NCBI GenBank assembly: GCA_003427395.1
Contig: BFEA01000148.1
Span: 1,890,775-1,919,462 of the forward strand
Direction: 5' to 3'
From: Chara braunii
Lineage: Eukaryota; Streptophyta; Charophyceae; Charales; Characeae
Length of the DNA: 28,688 bases
Shown: piece after piece, positions 18,281 through 27,699 of the stretch
Layout: the number at the start of each line of letters is the position of its first letter
Position numbering within the stretch: position 1 is the stretch's first letter
Made by a program: the position numbers and the translations under genes
The notes under the pieces: model-generated
What the model saw: the letters and a program-made list of their open reading frames with translations, nothing else
What the model was told of the DNA's origin: nothing
The model's database searches: none

Positions 18281-18493
18281 TAGCTCCGCTCCCGGAAGCG
18301 TAAAACAGGACCCTGACCCATGCCTACCCACTTGCATTCATATCCTTGAAACTTGGCATAGGAGATCTCAGTTCCGACCTGGGACTCCACCCCCACTTTC
18401 CTAAAATCCTTGGCACACCCCCTTTTTTGCAGTTCCAGGCCCACTCCAACTCCGATCAGGAAGTCGCGCTGGGTGTGAGGTTAGGGTGTCACA

Positions 18494-18575
18494 ATCCTCC
18501 TAGTATGTAGCGGAACGGGCTCCCGAGACATACGAGGGAACGGAGGATTACCGGCTCTCTATCATCACCACACAA
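18494..18575 (+). repeat. tandem repeat, end of unit 2 and start of unit 3
   Basis: ATCCTCCTAGTATGTAGC continues unit 2 after the inserted element (compare ATCCTCCTAGTACTTAGC at 5723-5740). From about 18511, GGAACGGGCTCC then ACGAGGGAACGGAGGATT and CATCACCACA match the start of units 1 and 2. This reconstructs the empty site and confirms the element boundaries. Confidence 0.82.
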
Positions 18576-19139
18576 CTATCCTAGATGGGAGTCATTGTGC
18601 ACCCTCATGAAGACCTGTAGTAGCATGTTCATTCCTAGCTCCCGAAGTCCCCGTGCAATGAGGTTTGCACGGCATCTGCTTCAACCGGGGCTGAGCAGAG
18701 GGTAGGCGGTCTCTGCGTAGCCCGGGTGCCTGCAACCGCTGTCTGGTCAGGTCACCCTGCCAAGATGGCAATGGGTGATGGCCCTTGGTGGTTAACACTA
18801 GGGTAGGACAGGGGGGGTGGGGGTGGGGTGAGTCATGTTGCCCTGTAACCCAGCTGGAGGTAGGGGTGTGAGGTCTGGAAGAACTCGGCAGGGAGTAAGA
18901 CAGTTTTGGAGGACTTCGGAAGGGTTTGTGAGGGATTTCAACGTTTTTTGGAAACAATTGCAGGACTCCTGCGGCCTATTCTCATGATCTTTGTAAAGTG
19001 TTGATTTCCTGTTTTCTTTATATTTCGTGAGAGGTTTGTCAGTTGCTTGTAGCCAAGGCCGGGTAATGGCTCCGGCATCTTAATTTTCTCCAAAAAACAA
19101 AAACCTGACGGGGCATCTTGTGGAGCTGTTGGGGATCTT
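18576..19139. other. non-coding, poly(A)-element-related sequence
   Basis: It contains a word shared with 24000-24240 (GCCCTGTAACC.AGC..GAGG near 18840) and, at 19051-19080, AGCCAAGGCCGGGTAATGG followed by CTCCGGCATCTTAATTTTC. That is the first hairpin (19058-19076) of the 3' tail also seen at 19848 and 24451. It is therefore a truncated copy of the same non-coding retroelement family. The minus-strand 121-codon frame here is Pro/Ser-rich without a domain. Confidence 0.5.
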
Positions 19140-20114
19140 CTTTGAAGCAAGGGGCCAGGGGGTCAAATGATTCTTTACAAGGACGGAGAGGGGGAGGAAA
19201 TAGGGCTGCTCGATGGGTACCGGCTAGAGGGGAGTCTTATCAGATGCGATTGGCGTCAGGTGGTTTAAGCTGGCTGATGGGTACCGGCTGACGGGAGGGA
19301 ACTCTGGCGCGATTGGCGTTGGGTAGTGCTAGTTCACCACCTCGATGATGGAGACTGGGATTCTTGTGGGGGCAAAGAATGTCAGGGTGATGATGGTGCT
19401 CGGCCCCGGCGGAGAAGAGGGTCTCTAAAGTTCTTCACGATGACGGAGTTGAGAAGGACGGAGGTGATTGGGAACGAGGAAGTGGTAGTGGATGCGATTG
19501 GCGCAGAAATTTCGGCGGGTACCGGCCACTGGCCGCTACCTTTACCCTGATCAGTCTGCGGTTCTTCCCTTCGATGATGGAGGCAGGATTGTTCTGTGGG
19601 GCTTTTTCCAAAAAAGAGGTCGAGTGGGACGAATAGATGGTTGGATATCAAGCGTCCTACTAGTGAGGGGGTTAGCATTTAGGATGGAAATAGGGTACAG
19701 CAGCAGTGGAGATGGTGGCTCTGCTGCAGTAAGTCTTGCCGAAGTGAGGTACAGAGGATATGACGGGGGGATCCCTGATTTGAATTCTACTTAATCATGA
19801 AGCTGTTGTAGAGATGTCTGAAGTAGCTCCAATTTCTCTGAGCCAAAACCGGGTAATGGCCCCGGTATCTTAATTTTCAATTCCATCCTTAGGCCAACTG
19901 GATTTTTCTAGTAATTCTTTGTCTCATTTTTCATAACTTTTCTGATGAGTTTTCTGAACGTACTCGGTATGGGACGCTGGGCCCGGTTCCCAGTTTGTGC
20001 CAATTTGAGAGGATATGGTTGTATCTATGGGACGCTGGACCCGGTTTCCAGCAGGTGTTGCTCCCCACCAATAGATGGAGCTTGGTTTCCAAAAAAAAAA
20101 AAAAAAAAAAAAAA
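19140..20114 (+). mobile_element. non-coding poly(A) retroelement, copy 1
   Basis: Internal sequence GGATGGAAATAGGGTACAGC...GATGGTGGCT...GCAGTAAG (19681-19735) is repeated in copy 2 at about 23775-23820. The 3' end has a hairpin ACCGGG-taatggc-CCCGGT (19848-19866), then two copies of gctgg...ccag (19976-19993, 20034-20052), the gctcc...ggagc hairpin (20060-20081) and A24 (20091-20114). Two near-copies of a GATGGGTACCGGCT block occur at about 19213 and 19278. No RT or other protein is encoded, so it would need a LINE for mobility. The 5' boundary is uncertain. Confidence 0.6.
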
Positions 20115-20774
20115 GGGTTGGGTCTTCAGAGGGGTTCATCTGGACAACCGATTGGCCGAGTACTGAGGGTGACTGCCATCCATCTAGTATCCCACCTCTA
20201 CAACAACCTGGGCTTTTTTAAAAGAAAAGAAAACAGGGAAAAAAAGAAAAAAAAGAAAAGGGTAAATCCCAGTGCCAGTGCCCAACTTGCATCTGTAGTC
20301 GGGAAATAGTCTGTGCAAATTATTTGCATGCCCACGACCGAGGTGGGCCAAGGTTGGTACTGCTAAATTGCATTTATACCCAACTGCCAGAATGCTCAAA
20401 CTATGCACATACCTGGGCAAATTATTTGCACACCCAACTTTGCCTGCCTGGTTCCTGGGCATAAGCGTAATTTTGTGGCCCCCACCAAGGGCCTGTGTGA
20501 CTGGGTACACAAGAAAAGTAGGATAGGGTCTGGGTATAGATACAAGATGGGCGCTGGGACTGGGTATAACGGGTACAGATGCAATTTTCCCGTAAACCAC
20601 CAGTACCTTGCCCATATATTGGCCGCGGGCAGTGTCAGAGGCCCAAAACGAAAGCGGGCCGCCGATTAATCAACAGCGGGCCTACCCAGCTTGGCTACCG
20701 CGGCGCATTTTAGATTTCAACCGGGGAAAGATACTGGTGGTTTAAAGAAAGCCACTTCGGTCCATCAGGACATC
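20115..20774. other. non-coding region with A-rich and gggtata-type repeats
   Basis: A-rich tract 20220-20262, then two similar blocks around GCAAATTATTTGC (about 20315 and 20417), a perfect 6+1+6 palindrome each time. GGGTATA/GGGTACA words recur at 20510-20580. No gene seen. ATC at 20772-20774 is the left duplication of the MITE that follows. Confidence 0.45.
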
Positions 20775-21203
20775 GGGCCTCGCAGCACTACTCTAGACTC
20801 TCAAAATATTTCAAGAGTTCGACTAGCATTTTCAGAGAGGTGAGACTCTTGAAATACACGCCTTCGCTGCACTTACTCTAGAAACTGTGACACTAAATGA
20901 ACTCTCGAAACCCTGGGCGTCGTCCTACTCGACTGAAGAGCTGCACCACTGCGCTACGGGACAAAGTCTGGCCGCCGGGACAGGAGGTCCACTCTGGAAA
21001 AACGAGCCTGTCGGCGGGCAACTCCCGAGGACACTTGTAAATTCGGTTTTTGCAGGCGGGAGACTCTCAACGTTTCGAGAGTGGCGTTGTAGCGTGGCTT
21101 CTGACAGCTCTCGATCGGGTTTCAAGAGTTTCCCGATCGAGAGTAAGTGCATCGAAGACCCACTCTCAAAACTTCGAGAGTCTAGAGTAGTGCAGCGAGG
21201 CCC
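20775..21203. mobile_element. 429-bp MITE with 28-bp terminal inverted repeats
   Basis: The left end 20775-20802 (GGGCCTCGCAGCACTACTC...) and right end 21176-21203 are reverse complements at 27 of 28 positions. ATC precedes and follows the element, giving a 3-bp duplication. The interior is built from short palindromes on the theme ACTCTCGA...TCGAGAGT, including a perfect 12-bp stem CTCTCGATCGGG/CCCGATCGAGAG (about 21112-21147). No transposase is encoded. Related but weaker copies lie at 3880-4171, 26690-26905 and 27235-27646. The superfamily is not certain; a 3-bp duplication is compatible with Harbinger-like or CACTA-like elements. Confidence 0.82.
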
Positions 21204-21206
21204 ATC

Positions 21207-22279
21207 CGTTGGAACAGGAAGGATACAAGGATGACACGCAAAAAAGGAAGGGAACAAAGGGAAAAAAAGAAAAAGGCGCTTTGCTTCGTTTCTCCCCTTC
21301 CCCTCCAGCTCAAGCTGCTTTCGAATGTTGCATGCGCGGCCAGGGTTCACTCAACGAGATTCCTTGTTTGTGCTTGCGGCCTAGTCATCTGATCCTATGA
21401 GTTGACCATCCAGAATGCAGAATCCCTGCAAGTGGGACATCACGCGGGGCGGCCAAGTGCCATGCTGGCAGAGGGCACACTGGCACTTTTTTACTTATTT
21501 CTGGACGGAATTGCGCCCAGATGCATACAGGTTTGGCCGGAAATGCGGTGAGATACATTTTAGATAGTGCTAGTGTGAGTACGCCCTTATTCTTGTGGGT
21601 AGATAGCACACATGAGGCATTCAGAGCTGCCTTTTGGTTTCGAGAGGTCAATGATAGGTAATGACATTTTGCTACCATGTTACTAGACAGATCTGGATTT
21701 TGAATCTCGACGGATTGCGCCTGGCTGCAGGGTTTCCAAAAAGAACCAAGTACATACTTCTGCGATTCCTCGCCATGATGGACCGACGAGCTGACATCTG
21801 AGAAATCCTGCGCCCATTTTGTGCATGGCTGCTTGAGCTGCAGTGCGGGTAGCACTGGATTATATATTTATGTCTGTTCTGTATAAAACACGCCTTTCAG
21901 GTTAGGTACAGGATAATGACACAGCGCTCACCTGATGTCAAAAGCTGCTCCAGGCTAATCACCCTCCCCCAGTACACACATATGCATACATACATATTCG
22001 TACGTATAAGGATCTCGAGGAGTGCTGGTAGCTGGTGGAGCAGCGTAGCGCTCCGGTACCAGGTGTCGCTTTGGGCCTCGGCACAAAGCGCTGTTTGGTC
22101 GTCACCTCCGTCGTCCTGACGGAGAACGGCGTGCAGGGAGATGCACGCCCCGCATCGAGGGTGGAGGCAGGTCCTCACACATTGCCCCCTCGAATAGTCC
22201 CAGAGCATCCGTAGCTGGGATGGTCGTTTTCACTATCGCCATAGTCGAGTACTGAAGTTCAGATAGCAACAACAACAAT
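21207..22279. other. gene-free or unrecognised stretch
   Basis: Minus-strand open frames of 156 codons (21385-21855) and 103 codons (21897-22208) exist but show no domain, and I would not call them. A shorter minus-strand frame starts with ATG at 22242 (MAIVKTTIPATDALGLF) and may belong to the decayed gene just upstream on the same strand. CAACAACAACAA occurs near 22268. Confidence 0.4.
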
Positions 22280-22886
22280 CTAACGCGAGAGTCGTACTGT
22301 AGCCATAACCAAGTGTAAGTCCAGGAGCTCTGCCTCGACTGCTGGGCTCAGTTCCTCCTTGAACCAGAAAGGGAGGAGTTGACGCCATTCCGCTTCCATG
22401 CTAGGCCATAGCATACGGCAGGGACACAGCTATCAAAGTCCTCAGCGATTTAACTGTTTCTCTCACCACCTGGTCCACCACAGTATCCAGACATAGTATC
22501 AAGTACTCTGTTTTAACTGCCATCATCAGTCCATCATCTTTATCGATATTCAAAAAAGGGGCTGTAAGCATTTCTCGGAGTCTCAGAGTCAGATACGTTA
22601 GGTGGACAAAATGGATGGTAGAGTGGCATCAGGGACTCCAGGTCGGCACATACCGCCGATCCCGCCACATCAACCTCAAGGAACGGAGATTCCAGTGAGA
22701 GAATCGGTCAGCCGACGTTATGACGAAGGCCTTTGCCCTGATGACGTGGATCTGCTCGAGGTAGTCAAACACAAGGAAGACAGGTGATTTGTCATAAATG
22801 TGGCGGTCGACAGTATCTATGGGAATGCACTATCATTGTGGTCTTTCAAGAGAAGCACGCACCTTATCGAACAGATGGAGGATCTA
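22280..22886 (-). pseudogene. decayed protein-coding remnant, function unknown
   Basis: One minus-strand frame from about 22886 to a TAG at 22401-22403 reads as protein despite a TGA-TAG pair near 22830 and a TGA at 22629-22631. Segments include ILHLFDKVRASLERP, CIPIDTVDRHIYDKSPVFLV, FDYLEQIHVIRAKAFVITSA, LTLRLREMLTAPFLNIDKDD and LDTVVDQVVRETVKSLRTLI. It then shifts by one base to MEAEWRQLLPFWFKEELSP, ending at a TAG (22280-22282). The hydrophobic FLVFDYLEQI would fit a Walker-B-like strand, but no P-loop is visible upstream and I recognise no family. It could be a host gene exon, a gene fragment or an element protein. Confidence 0.55.
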
Positions 22887-23099
22887 ATCAGGGCCTATGA
22901 GGATGGTTGGCTTAACTTGGCTGGCATAACACATCTTCAATCAAGACACTGGAGTAGGAGCTGTTGAATGTTCCAAGTAGCATCCCTGATTAGGGTGTCT
23001 TGAATTGAATATACTCTGATGTGCTCATAATTTTTTCGGCGATTGATTTTTCTACTGTTAAGGACTCTAAAGAAACAAGTCAGAATTGAGTCTCAGTTT
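22887..23099. other. spacer, nothing recognised
   Basis: No gene or repeat end could be supported between the decayed minus-strand gene and the non-coding retroelement. Confidence 0.3.
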
Positions 23100-24589
23100 G
23101 TGATGATGTGGGGTCTTTGGGTCATAGGCGCTGAATGGAATTACCTCCTTTAGGGTTGGAGCCCCTCCCTGCGAGGGTTACACATGGTGGGTGGTGTGAT
23201 CTTTGAGAGGGCAGGGGCAGTTTTGAGGGTTTGTCCCTTTCTGGGCCACGCTGATTTTCGGGTCGGATCAGCAATGCCGGTTGGGGAGAGAGGACAAGGG
23301 CTGCTGATGTCAGCAAGGTGAGAAGTTGAAGGGCTGTTTCACTTGGAGGGGGTGGGACAGGAGGGAAGGGGGATCTTCGGCTCTGCGGGGGCATCCTTTA
23401 GGGGGTAATGTATGCAGCTGAGGGAGCAGGAGCGGTATACTGGGGGCTGGGAGGTGAGGGGGCACCTCCCCGCGGAGGCAGTGAGCAGACAGGGGGTCGT
23501 TTTTCTGGGGGAGAGGAGTAATCTGCTTGGTTCTTGTGAGCCCTTTACATGCAACTGAGACATGCGCTGGAGTTTCCATGGGGAGAGAGGGTGGTTTCTC
23601 CCTCCCTTCCCTTCTTCCTGAGGGAAGTGAAGGCGCTGAAACGAGCATCTGTTTTTTTTCTATTTTCTTATTAAAAAAAAATTCATAAGTTGGCGCTGGT
23701 GGCAGGGGGCTGAGGTGGTTGCGATGGTGGGGGATAATGCGCTCTGCGGCGATGGGGCTAGCCTGCAGGGTGGAAATAGGGAACAGCAGCGGTGAAGATG
23801 GTGGCTTCATCGCAGTAAGACTTGTCGGAGTAGGGTTGAGAGGGATTTTATATGGGATAACTGCAACCAGTGCATGAAGGAGCTCAGTAATCGGAACTAC
23901 AGTTATGGTGCTGATTGGTGGCTTGTCTGGTATTTGCTGAAGTCTTGGGTCCCCGTGAGTTTGCGAATGGACGAGGCCAGAATAATGCTGGTCGGTGCTG
24001 GGGCCTGGTCTCGCTGCCCTGTAACTCGAGCTGTACGGGGGCAAGAGACCTAGTAGAGAGATCTGGGGAGTTGTCGAGGGTGGAGGGCACTCTAGTGTCC
24101 TTTCGTAAGCTGGTACCTAGTCGACGCTGGTTGGAGCTGGGGCGGGTCGTTTTGCCCTGTAGCCTAGCAGGTGGGAGTTTTCTGAGGTGGGTCGTGCGAC
24201 TCTGTAACCTAGCAGTTGGGGGTGCGCGGCCTAGTAGAGACTGAGTATTGGGATACAGGGATGAGGCAGGTAGGGGTGGGCTACTGAAAGGCTCTAAGGC
24301 AGGTAGTTCTCTATCTGAATGCTCTTCCAAAAAACATAAGGGCGCTTCGAAATTAGTACTGCATAGATGTCTGTTTTGTTCTATTAGCCCCTTTGAGGCT
24401 GTTTTCATTAGTACTTGGTGCAAGTTGTTCTTAGACTTTTCTCAGCCGAAGCCGGGTAATGGCCCCAGTGCTTTGATACTTGTGTTTTTACATGGGACGC
24501 TGGGCCCGGTTCCCAGCATGTGCTGCTCCCCACGAATAGATTGGAGCTTTTTGTCCACACCCCCCCCAAAAAAAAAAAAAAAAAAAAAA
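23100..24589 (+). mobile_element. non-coding poly(A) retroelement, copy 2
   Basis: It shares GGTGGAAATAGGGAACAGCAGC...GATGGTGGCT...GCAGTAAGACTTG (about 23770-23830) with copy 1. Three tandem-like units around GCCCTGTA(A/G)C(C/T)...CCTAGTAGAGA lie at 23995-24245. The tail is GCCGGGTAATGGCCCCAGT (24451-24469), then GCTGGG-cccggtt-CCCAGC (24499-24517), GCTCC...GGAGC (24525-24547), and A22 at 24568-24589. Minus-strand open frames (244 and 179 codons) are Pro/Ser-rich shadows of the G-rich strand. The 5' boundary is uncertain. Confidence 0.6.
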
Positions 24590-24590
24590 C

Positions 24591-25003
24591 TTGGTGACAT
24601 TTAAACCCTGGATGCCTCAGATGGAGCTAGGGGACCTGCGATTGCAATTTGCGGAGACGAATTTTTGGACAATAGCGCTTTGGGTTCAACTTGACGCCTG
24701 TTACTACCTGAAGAGTGTCGCCATGAATATGTTTGGGGAGGTATTAGACATGCACCCCCCGTACTACGACAGATCGAGGCCGAAATGAATGAATTTTGAA
24801 CAACTTAAAGTTTATATGCATCCCGATGTGAGTTTCAACGTAGAGGGCGATCTAGTAATGCCATCGCCTCGTGGGGAGCAGTGGAGAAAGGAGATTGTCT
24901 CGCCGTTCACCGATTGGTGTAGTAGATGTAAATGGTACTATCATACAACTGAAAACTGCCCTAGGAATAGGCAGTTGGTGAGGGATTGGCAGATAGCTAA
25001 CTA
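24591..25003 (+). pseudogene. LINE ORF1 fragment (DUF4283-like, CCHC knuckle)
   Basis: Plant L1 ORF1 proteins bind the element RNA. The frame reads VTFKPWMP...LQFAETNFWTIALWVQLD, the DUF4283 pattern of (F/L)..W.P followed by WVQL. It ends in a zinc knuckle CSRCKWYYHTTENC (CX2CX4HX4C, about 24925-24966). A single in-frame TGA (24786-24788) splits it into two open pieces of 65 and 71 codons. The N-terminal half is missing because of 5' truncation. It ends at a TAG at about 25002-25004. Confidence 0.78.
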
Positions 25004-25737
25004 GTCGCGGTACGCAGGTTGGTCGCCGTTTCCTGTATAAACCAAGGGCGACACAGGATGAGCGCTTCATAGCCAAAGTTGCCTGGGAACTTCTGACTTT
25101 CCCTCCTGAACAGGGCGGTCTGGGGCTTTGGGACCCAGCCAGGAAAAACCAAGTGCACCTACAGGCATGGCTATGTAAGGCGGCGCTAGCAGCACCCAAA
25201 GAGGACTCGATTGCCTTGGTAGAAAGACTACTGATGCAGGAGTGGGGACTCCCCAGACCCGAGGATGTTTTCTGTTTCTTCATGGACTCATTCATGAGAA
25301 AGAGACCCAAATCCAGTTTGTGGAGATCCATTATCAAGGCATGGAGAAAACTCCCGCCTAATGTCCCCACTCCACCTCAGACAAAGGAAGCAGTGCTGGC
25401 GCAGCACCTGTTTGAGAACCCTAAAATTAGAACACAAAACGGTTCCACCGTTGCTGCCAACGGTGCCACTGCAACCTTTGGGCTAGCCTGGATACGCAGG
25501 GGGATAACCAGGATAAGAGACCTGTGGTCAATGGTGCTGGGAGGCTGGAAGCCAGTAGCGCAGGTAAAAGAACAGCTATCAGGCTTAAGACGTGTGGAGG
25601 AGAACTGGAGACAGCTGCTAAACGCCATACCTCAGGACTGGCTCGACATCATTGGCACGGAGGGGATTGGGCCTCCGGGCACTTGGTATGCGGCAACTGA
25701 GGAACCGGATCAAGATGTAATCTGGAAATTTAAATGA
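25003..25737 (+). pseudogene. LINE ORF2 C-terminal fragment (post-RT region)
   Basis: It is in a different frame from ORF1 and open without an ATG from about 25003. FIAKVAWELLTFPPEQGGLG followed by LWDPARKNQVHLQAW is the typical post-RT segment of non-LTR retrotransposons (W..L..P...GGLGL.D...N.A...W). Downstream come FCFFMDSFMRKRP, SLWRSIIKAWRKL and WIRRGITRIRDLW. It ends at a TGA (25735-25737). No YxDD, endonuclease or RNase H motif is present. Confidence 0.78.
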
Positions 25738-25778
25738 AAGAGATCTTGCCAAGTGGGTTCAGAAGAATTATTGAACGA

Positions 25779-25830
25779 TGGAAATGTCTGGCCAAATCAC
25801 AGGCTGGAAATGTCTGGCCAAATCACAGGC
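25779..25830 (+). repeat. 26-bp perfect tandem duplication
   Basis: TGGAAATGTCTGGCCAAATC plus acaggc occurs twice in direct succession (25779-25804, 25805-25830), just after the ORF2 stop. Recent replication slippage is the simple explanation. Confidence 0.9.
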
Positions 25831-26132
25831 TGGAACGTTTAGGTGAAGAGGTGATCATGCGATGGTCCAACCCTGCACAAGTTTGAGTGGCGGAATAAAA
25901 AGCAGCAGGAAAGTCCTCCAGAGTCCTTACCTGGGTAGGCCGGATCCCACTCAGAGAACTACGAATTGATCCTGTAGCATGGAGCTAAGTGTATCCTTCC
26001 CTTAAGCAGGGAAGTGATCAATGCCTCTGCTCTTTATGGAGATATGGTAGATATGGTGGATAGGGTTCTCCCCTCATGCGACATATATTGATTGATAAAC
26101 ATATACAGACAGTATTGGACACAGTATGACAT

Positions 26133-26355
26133 ATCCACACATCACTGTATAGGGACGCTGGACCTGATTTCCAGCTGATACACATCATATCATTGTACAG
26201 GGACGCTGGACCCGATTTCCAGCAGGTGCTGCTCCCCACCAATAGATGGAGCCTTCGACGCTGGGGCCCACTTATCGGGGCTGCTCTTGTCACCCTGTTA
26301 AGTAGGTTTTTCCCACATACGGAGTTTAACCAAAAAAAAAAAAAAAAAAAAAAAA
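26133..26355 (+). repeat. LINE 3' tail: duplicated hairpin, second hairpin, poly(A)
   Basis: GGGACGCTGGACCTGATTTC at 26153 and GGGACGCTGGACCCGATTTC at 26201 are two copies of the first hairpin (stems 26157-26175 and 26205-26223), about 48 bp apart. GCTCC...GGAGC (26231-26252) follows, then about 80 bp of tail and A24 at 26332-26355. The same order occurs in the two non-coding elements, implying that all use the same reverse transcriptase. Confidence 0.78.
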
Positions 26356-26689
26356 GGTGTACGGTGGTTTTGAGGGCTCGCGTAACAAAATGAAAGGGGG
26401 GTATGTGGGGATACTAGAGAGGGTGGAGCCCACGCAGAAGCTCCACTACCCACCATGGACTGAAGTGGTGGAAACCAGCTGCAAATCTACTGATATCCTG
26501 CCTCCCTTCCCCTCACCTTTCCCCACTCTTTCTCCCCCCTCCCCCCACCACCACCATGCCGCCAGCCATCTGCAAGGGGACCGTGGGAGTTCCCAGCCTC
26601 TCAGGGACCTGGAACTGACTACTCTCCGAATCGGAGAGCGCATGGATAGCATATGGAGACAAGGCATCAGTTTTGTCGGTCCAGGTTGA
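26356..26689. other. non-coding stretch after the LINE
   Basis: Pyrimidine-rich with ACCACCACCA near 26550. Open frames up to 110 codons have no domain. No clear duplication of the sequence just before 24591 was found after the poly(A). Confidence 0.4.
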
Positions 26690-26905
26690 AGGCTCTATCT
26701 ACAAATTCGGCACCCCTTGGTGAATCGGGCGTACTCCAGAAAACGCCGGCTGGGCACTCTCCAACCCCGGAGAGTGCTTTTCGATCGTGGTTTCTGACAG
26801 CTATCGGAAGTTTTTTTTGGGGGTGAATCAGAGAGTTCATGCGGTGATGTAAAACTCTCCGACTTTGGAGAGTGGAGAGTAGTCTAGCAAGACCAAGACC
26901 CAATG
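26690..26905. repeat. relic of the ACTCTC/GAGAGT hairpin MITE family
   Basis: Two perfect hairpins, CACTCTCC-aacccc-GGAGAGTG (about 26754-26775) and ACTCTCC-gacttt-GGAGAGT (about 26852-26871). The right end GAGAGTAGTCTAGCAAGACC resembles the right terminal repeat of the complete MITE. TTTCTGACAGCTATCGG matches TTCTGACAGCTCTCGATCGG inside it. The left end is not recognisable. Confidence 0.55.
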
Positions 26906-27234
26906 GTAGTGTGAGTATGCCATTAGTAACAGGAAACCACAGTAGCAGCAGCCAAAAGGCAGAAAAAGGCCCTTCTCTCCACCACTCACCACGTGTGCAA
27001 AGTGAGAATGAATATTCCGCGAGGACATGGGAAGATACATAGCCATACTGTTTGTCTTCAGTGCATGTGGTGAGTAGTGGAGGCCCAAATTAGCATTGCT
27101 GTCTCCCATTTCCTTGAAGCTTGCACAATTTGCCATTTAGCATCAAGGCATAAGCTAGCCCCACCAAGTGCTGCAATCAACAGCAAACCTGCCCCTATCC
27201 CAATACCAAGAAATTGAAAGCTGGAAAGGTCTAT
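26906..27234. other. non-coding spacer
   Basis: No gene, RNA or element terminus recognised. The minus-strand frames (99 and 116 codons) are without domains. Confidence 0.35.
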
Positions 27235-27646
27235 GGACCTCGCTACACCACTGTCGTAAAAAGGGATTTTCAAGAGTTTCTCTTCGCCACACAGCGTTTT
27301 CGAAATTGGGCACGAGAAAAGATTTTGCAAGTTGTCAGAGAAAGCTTTTCGACACCTCGTTCCGAAAGATGTTGCATCTCCAGCCTGCAAGTTCGACGTT
27401 TTCCACATTCCTCCGCTGTGCTACTGAGTTCTCCTCGAAATTTGGTGAGTGGGCCTGAGGTTGGGATGGACAAATGCTTGTTATCCTCAAGGGCGTTTGT
27501 GTCTTTTGATCTTGCATTCACGAGCTCTATACTCCAACAGCGCTGTGTGGCGAAGGGGGGGGGGGGACTGTGGAAGGGCCGGCTGTCAAATTTCTTCTGA
27601 CAGCCGTCAAATTTTGGAGCCTTTCGACCGTGGTGTGGCGAGCACC
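27235..27646. mobile_element. MITE-like element with 22-bp terminal inverted repeats
   Basis: The left end GGACCTCGCTACACCACTGT (27235) and the reverse complement of the right end GGTGCTCGCCACACCACGGT (27646) agree at 18 of 22 positions. The terminus resembles the complete MITE (GGGCCTCGC.GCAC.AC). CTA occurs just outside both ends (27230-27232, 27649-27651), allowing a 3-bp duplication if the repeat is a little longer. Interior sequences show CTGACAGCCGTCAAATTT-type foldbacks. No coding content. Confidence 0.65.
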
Positions 27647-27699
27647 CCTACTGTGTTTTGCTACGAGCAATATCATCCATAGTGCACATAGGCTGAATG

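Larger units (their letters stand above)
5937..18493 (+). mobile_element. 12.6-kb Ty3/gypsy LTR retrotransposon, decayed
   Basis: Two LTRs in direct orientation enclose a leader with a PBS, gag-protease, RT, RNase H, a PHD finger, integrase and an extra coding-like region. ATCC flanks both ends (5933-5936 and 18494-18497), matching the 4-bp GTAT duplication of the solo LTR. The LTRs end in the inverted repeat TGTGAC...GTCACA. The order RT-RNase H-IN is that of Ty3/gypsy; no chromodomain was seen. Several stops, frameshifts and lost catalytic residues make the copy inactive. Over the first 160 bp the two LTRs differ at very roughly a tenth of positions by eye, so the insertion is old. A clear polypurine tract is not visible before the 3' LTR. 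Confidence 0.92.
16030..18493 (+). repeat. 3' LTR (2464 bp)
   Basis: It starts TGTGACAAACTA and ends TTAGGGTGTCACA. It contains the conserved TATAAAT, the GA run with a sequencing gap, and the complete LTR-encoded frame that the 5' LTR has lost. ATCC follows immediately (18494-18497). The solo LTR at 464-2906 is collinear with it along its whole length. Confidence 0.92.
24591..26355 (+). mobile_element. L1-type LINE, 5'-truncated with EN-RT core deleted
   Basis: ORF1 remnant (24591-25003), C-terminal ORF2 remnant (about 25003-25737), a 3' UTR with the shared hairpin tail, and A24 (26332-26355). The element begins right after the A22 tail of the preceding non-coding element. Endonuclease and reverse transcriptase, normally about 2.5-3 kb between the two remnants, are absent. 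It is either an internal deletion derivative or a rearranged cDNA. Confidence 0.8.

Noticed and set aside
20312-20440. Octamer-like ATTTGCAT and palindromes GCAAATTATTTGC as regulatory sites
   Set aside because: Short motifs in repeated DNA with no adjacent gene.
23310-24423. Minus-strand frames of 244 and 179 codons
   Set aside because: Pro/Ser/Leu-rich reverse translation of a G-rich non-coding retroelement; no domain, and they overlap repeated non-coding blocks.
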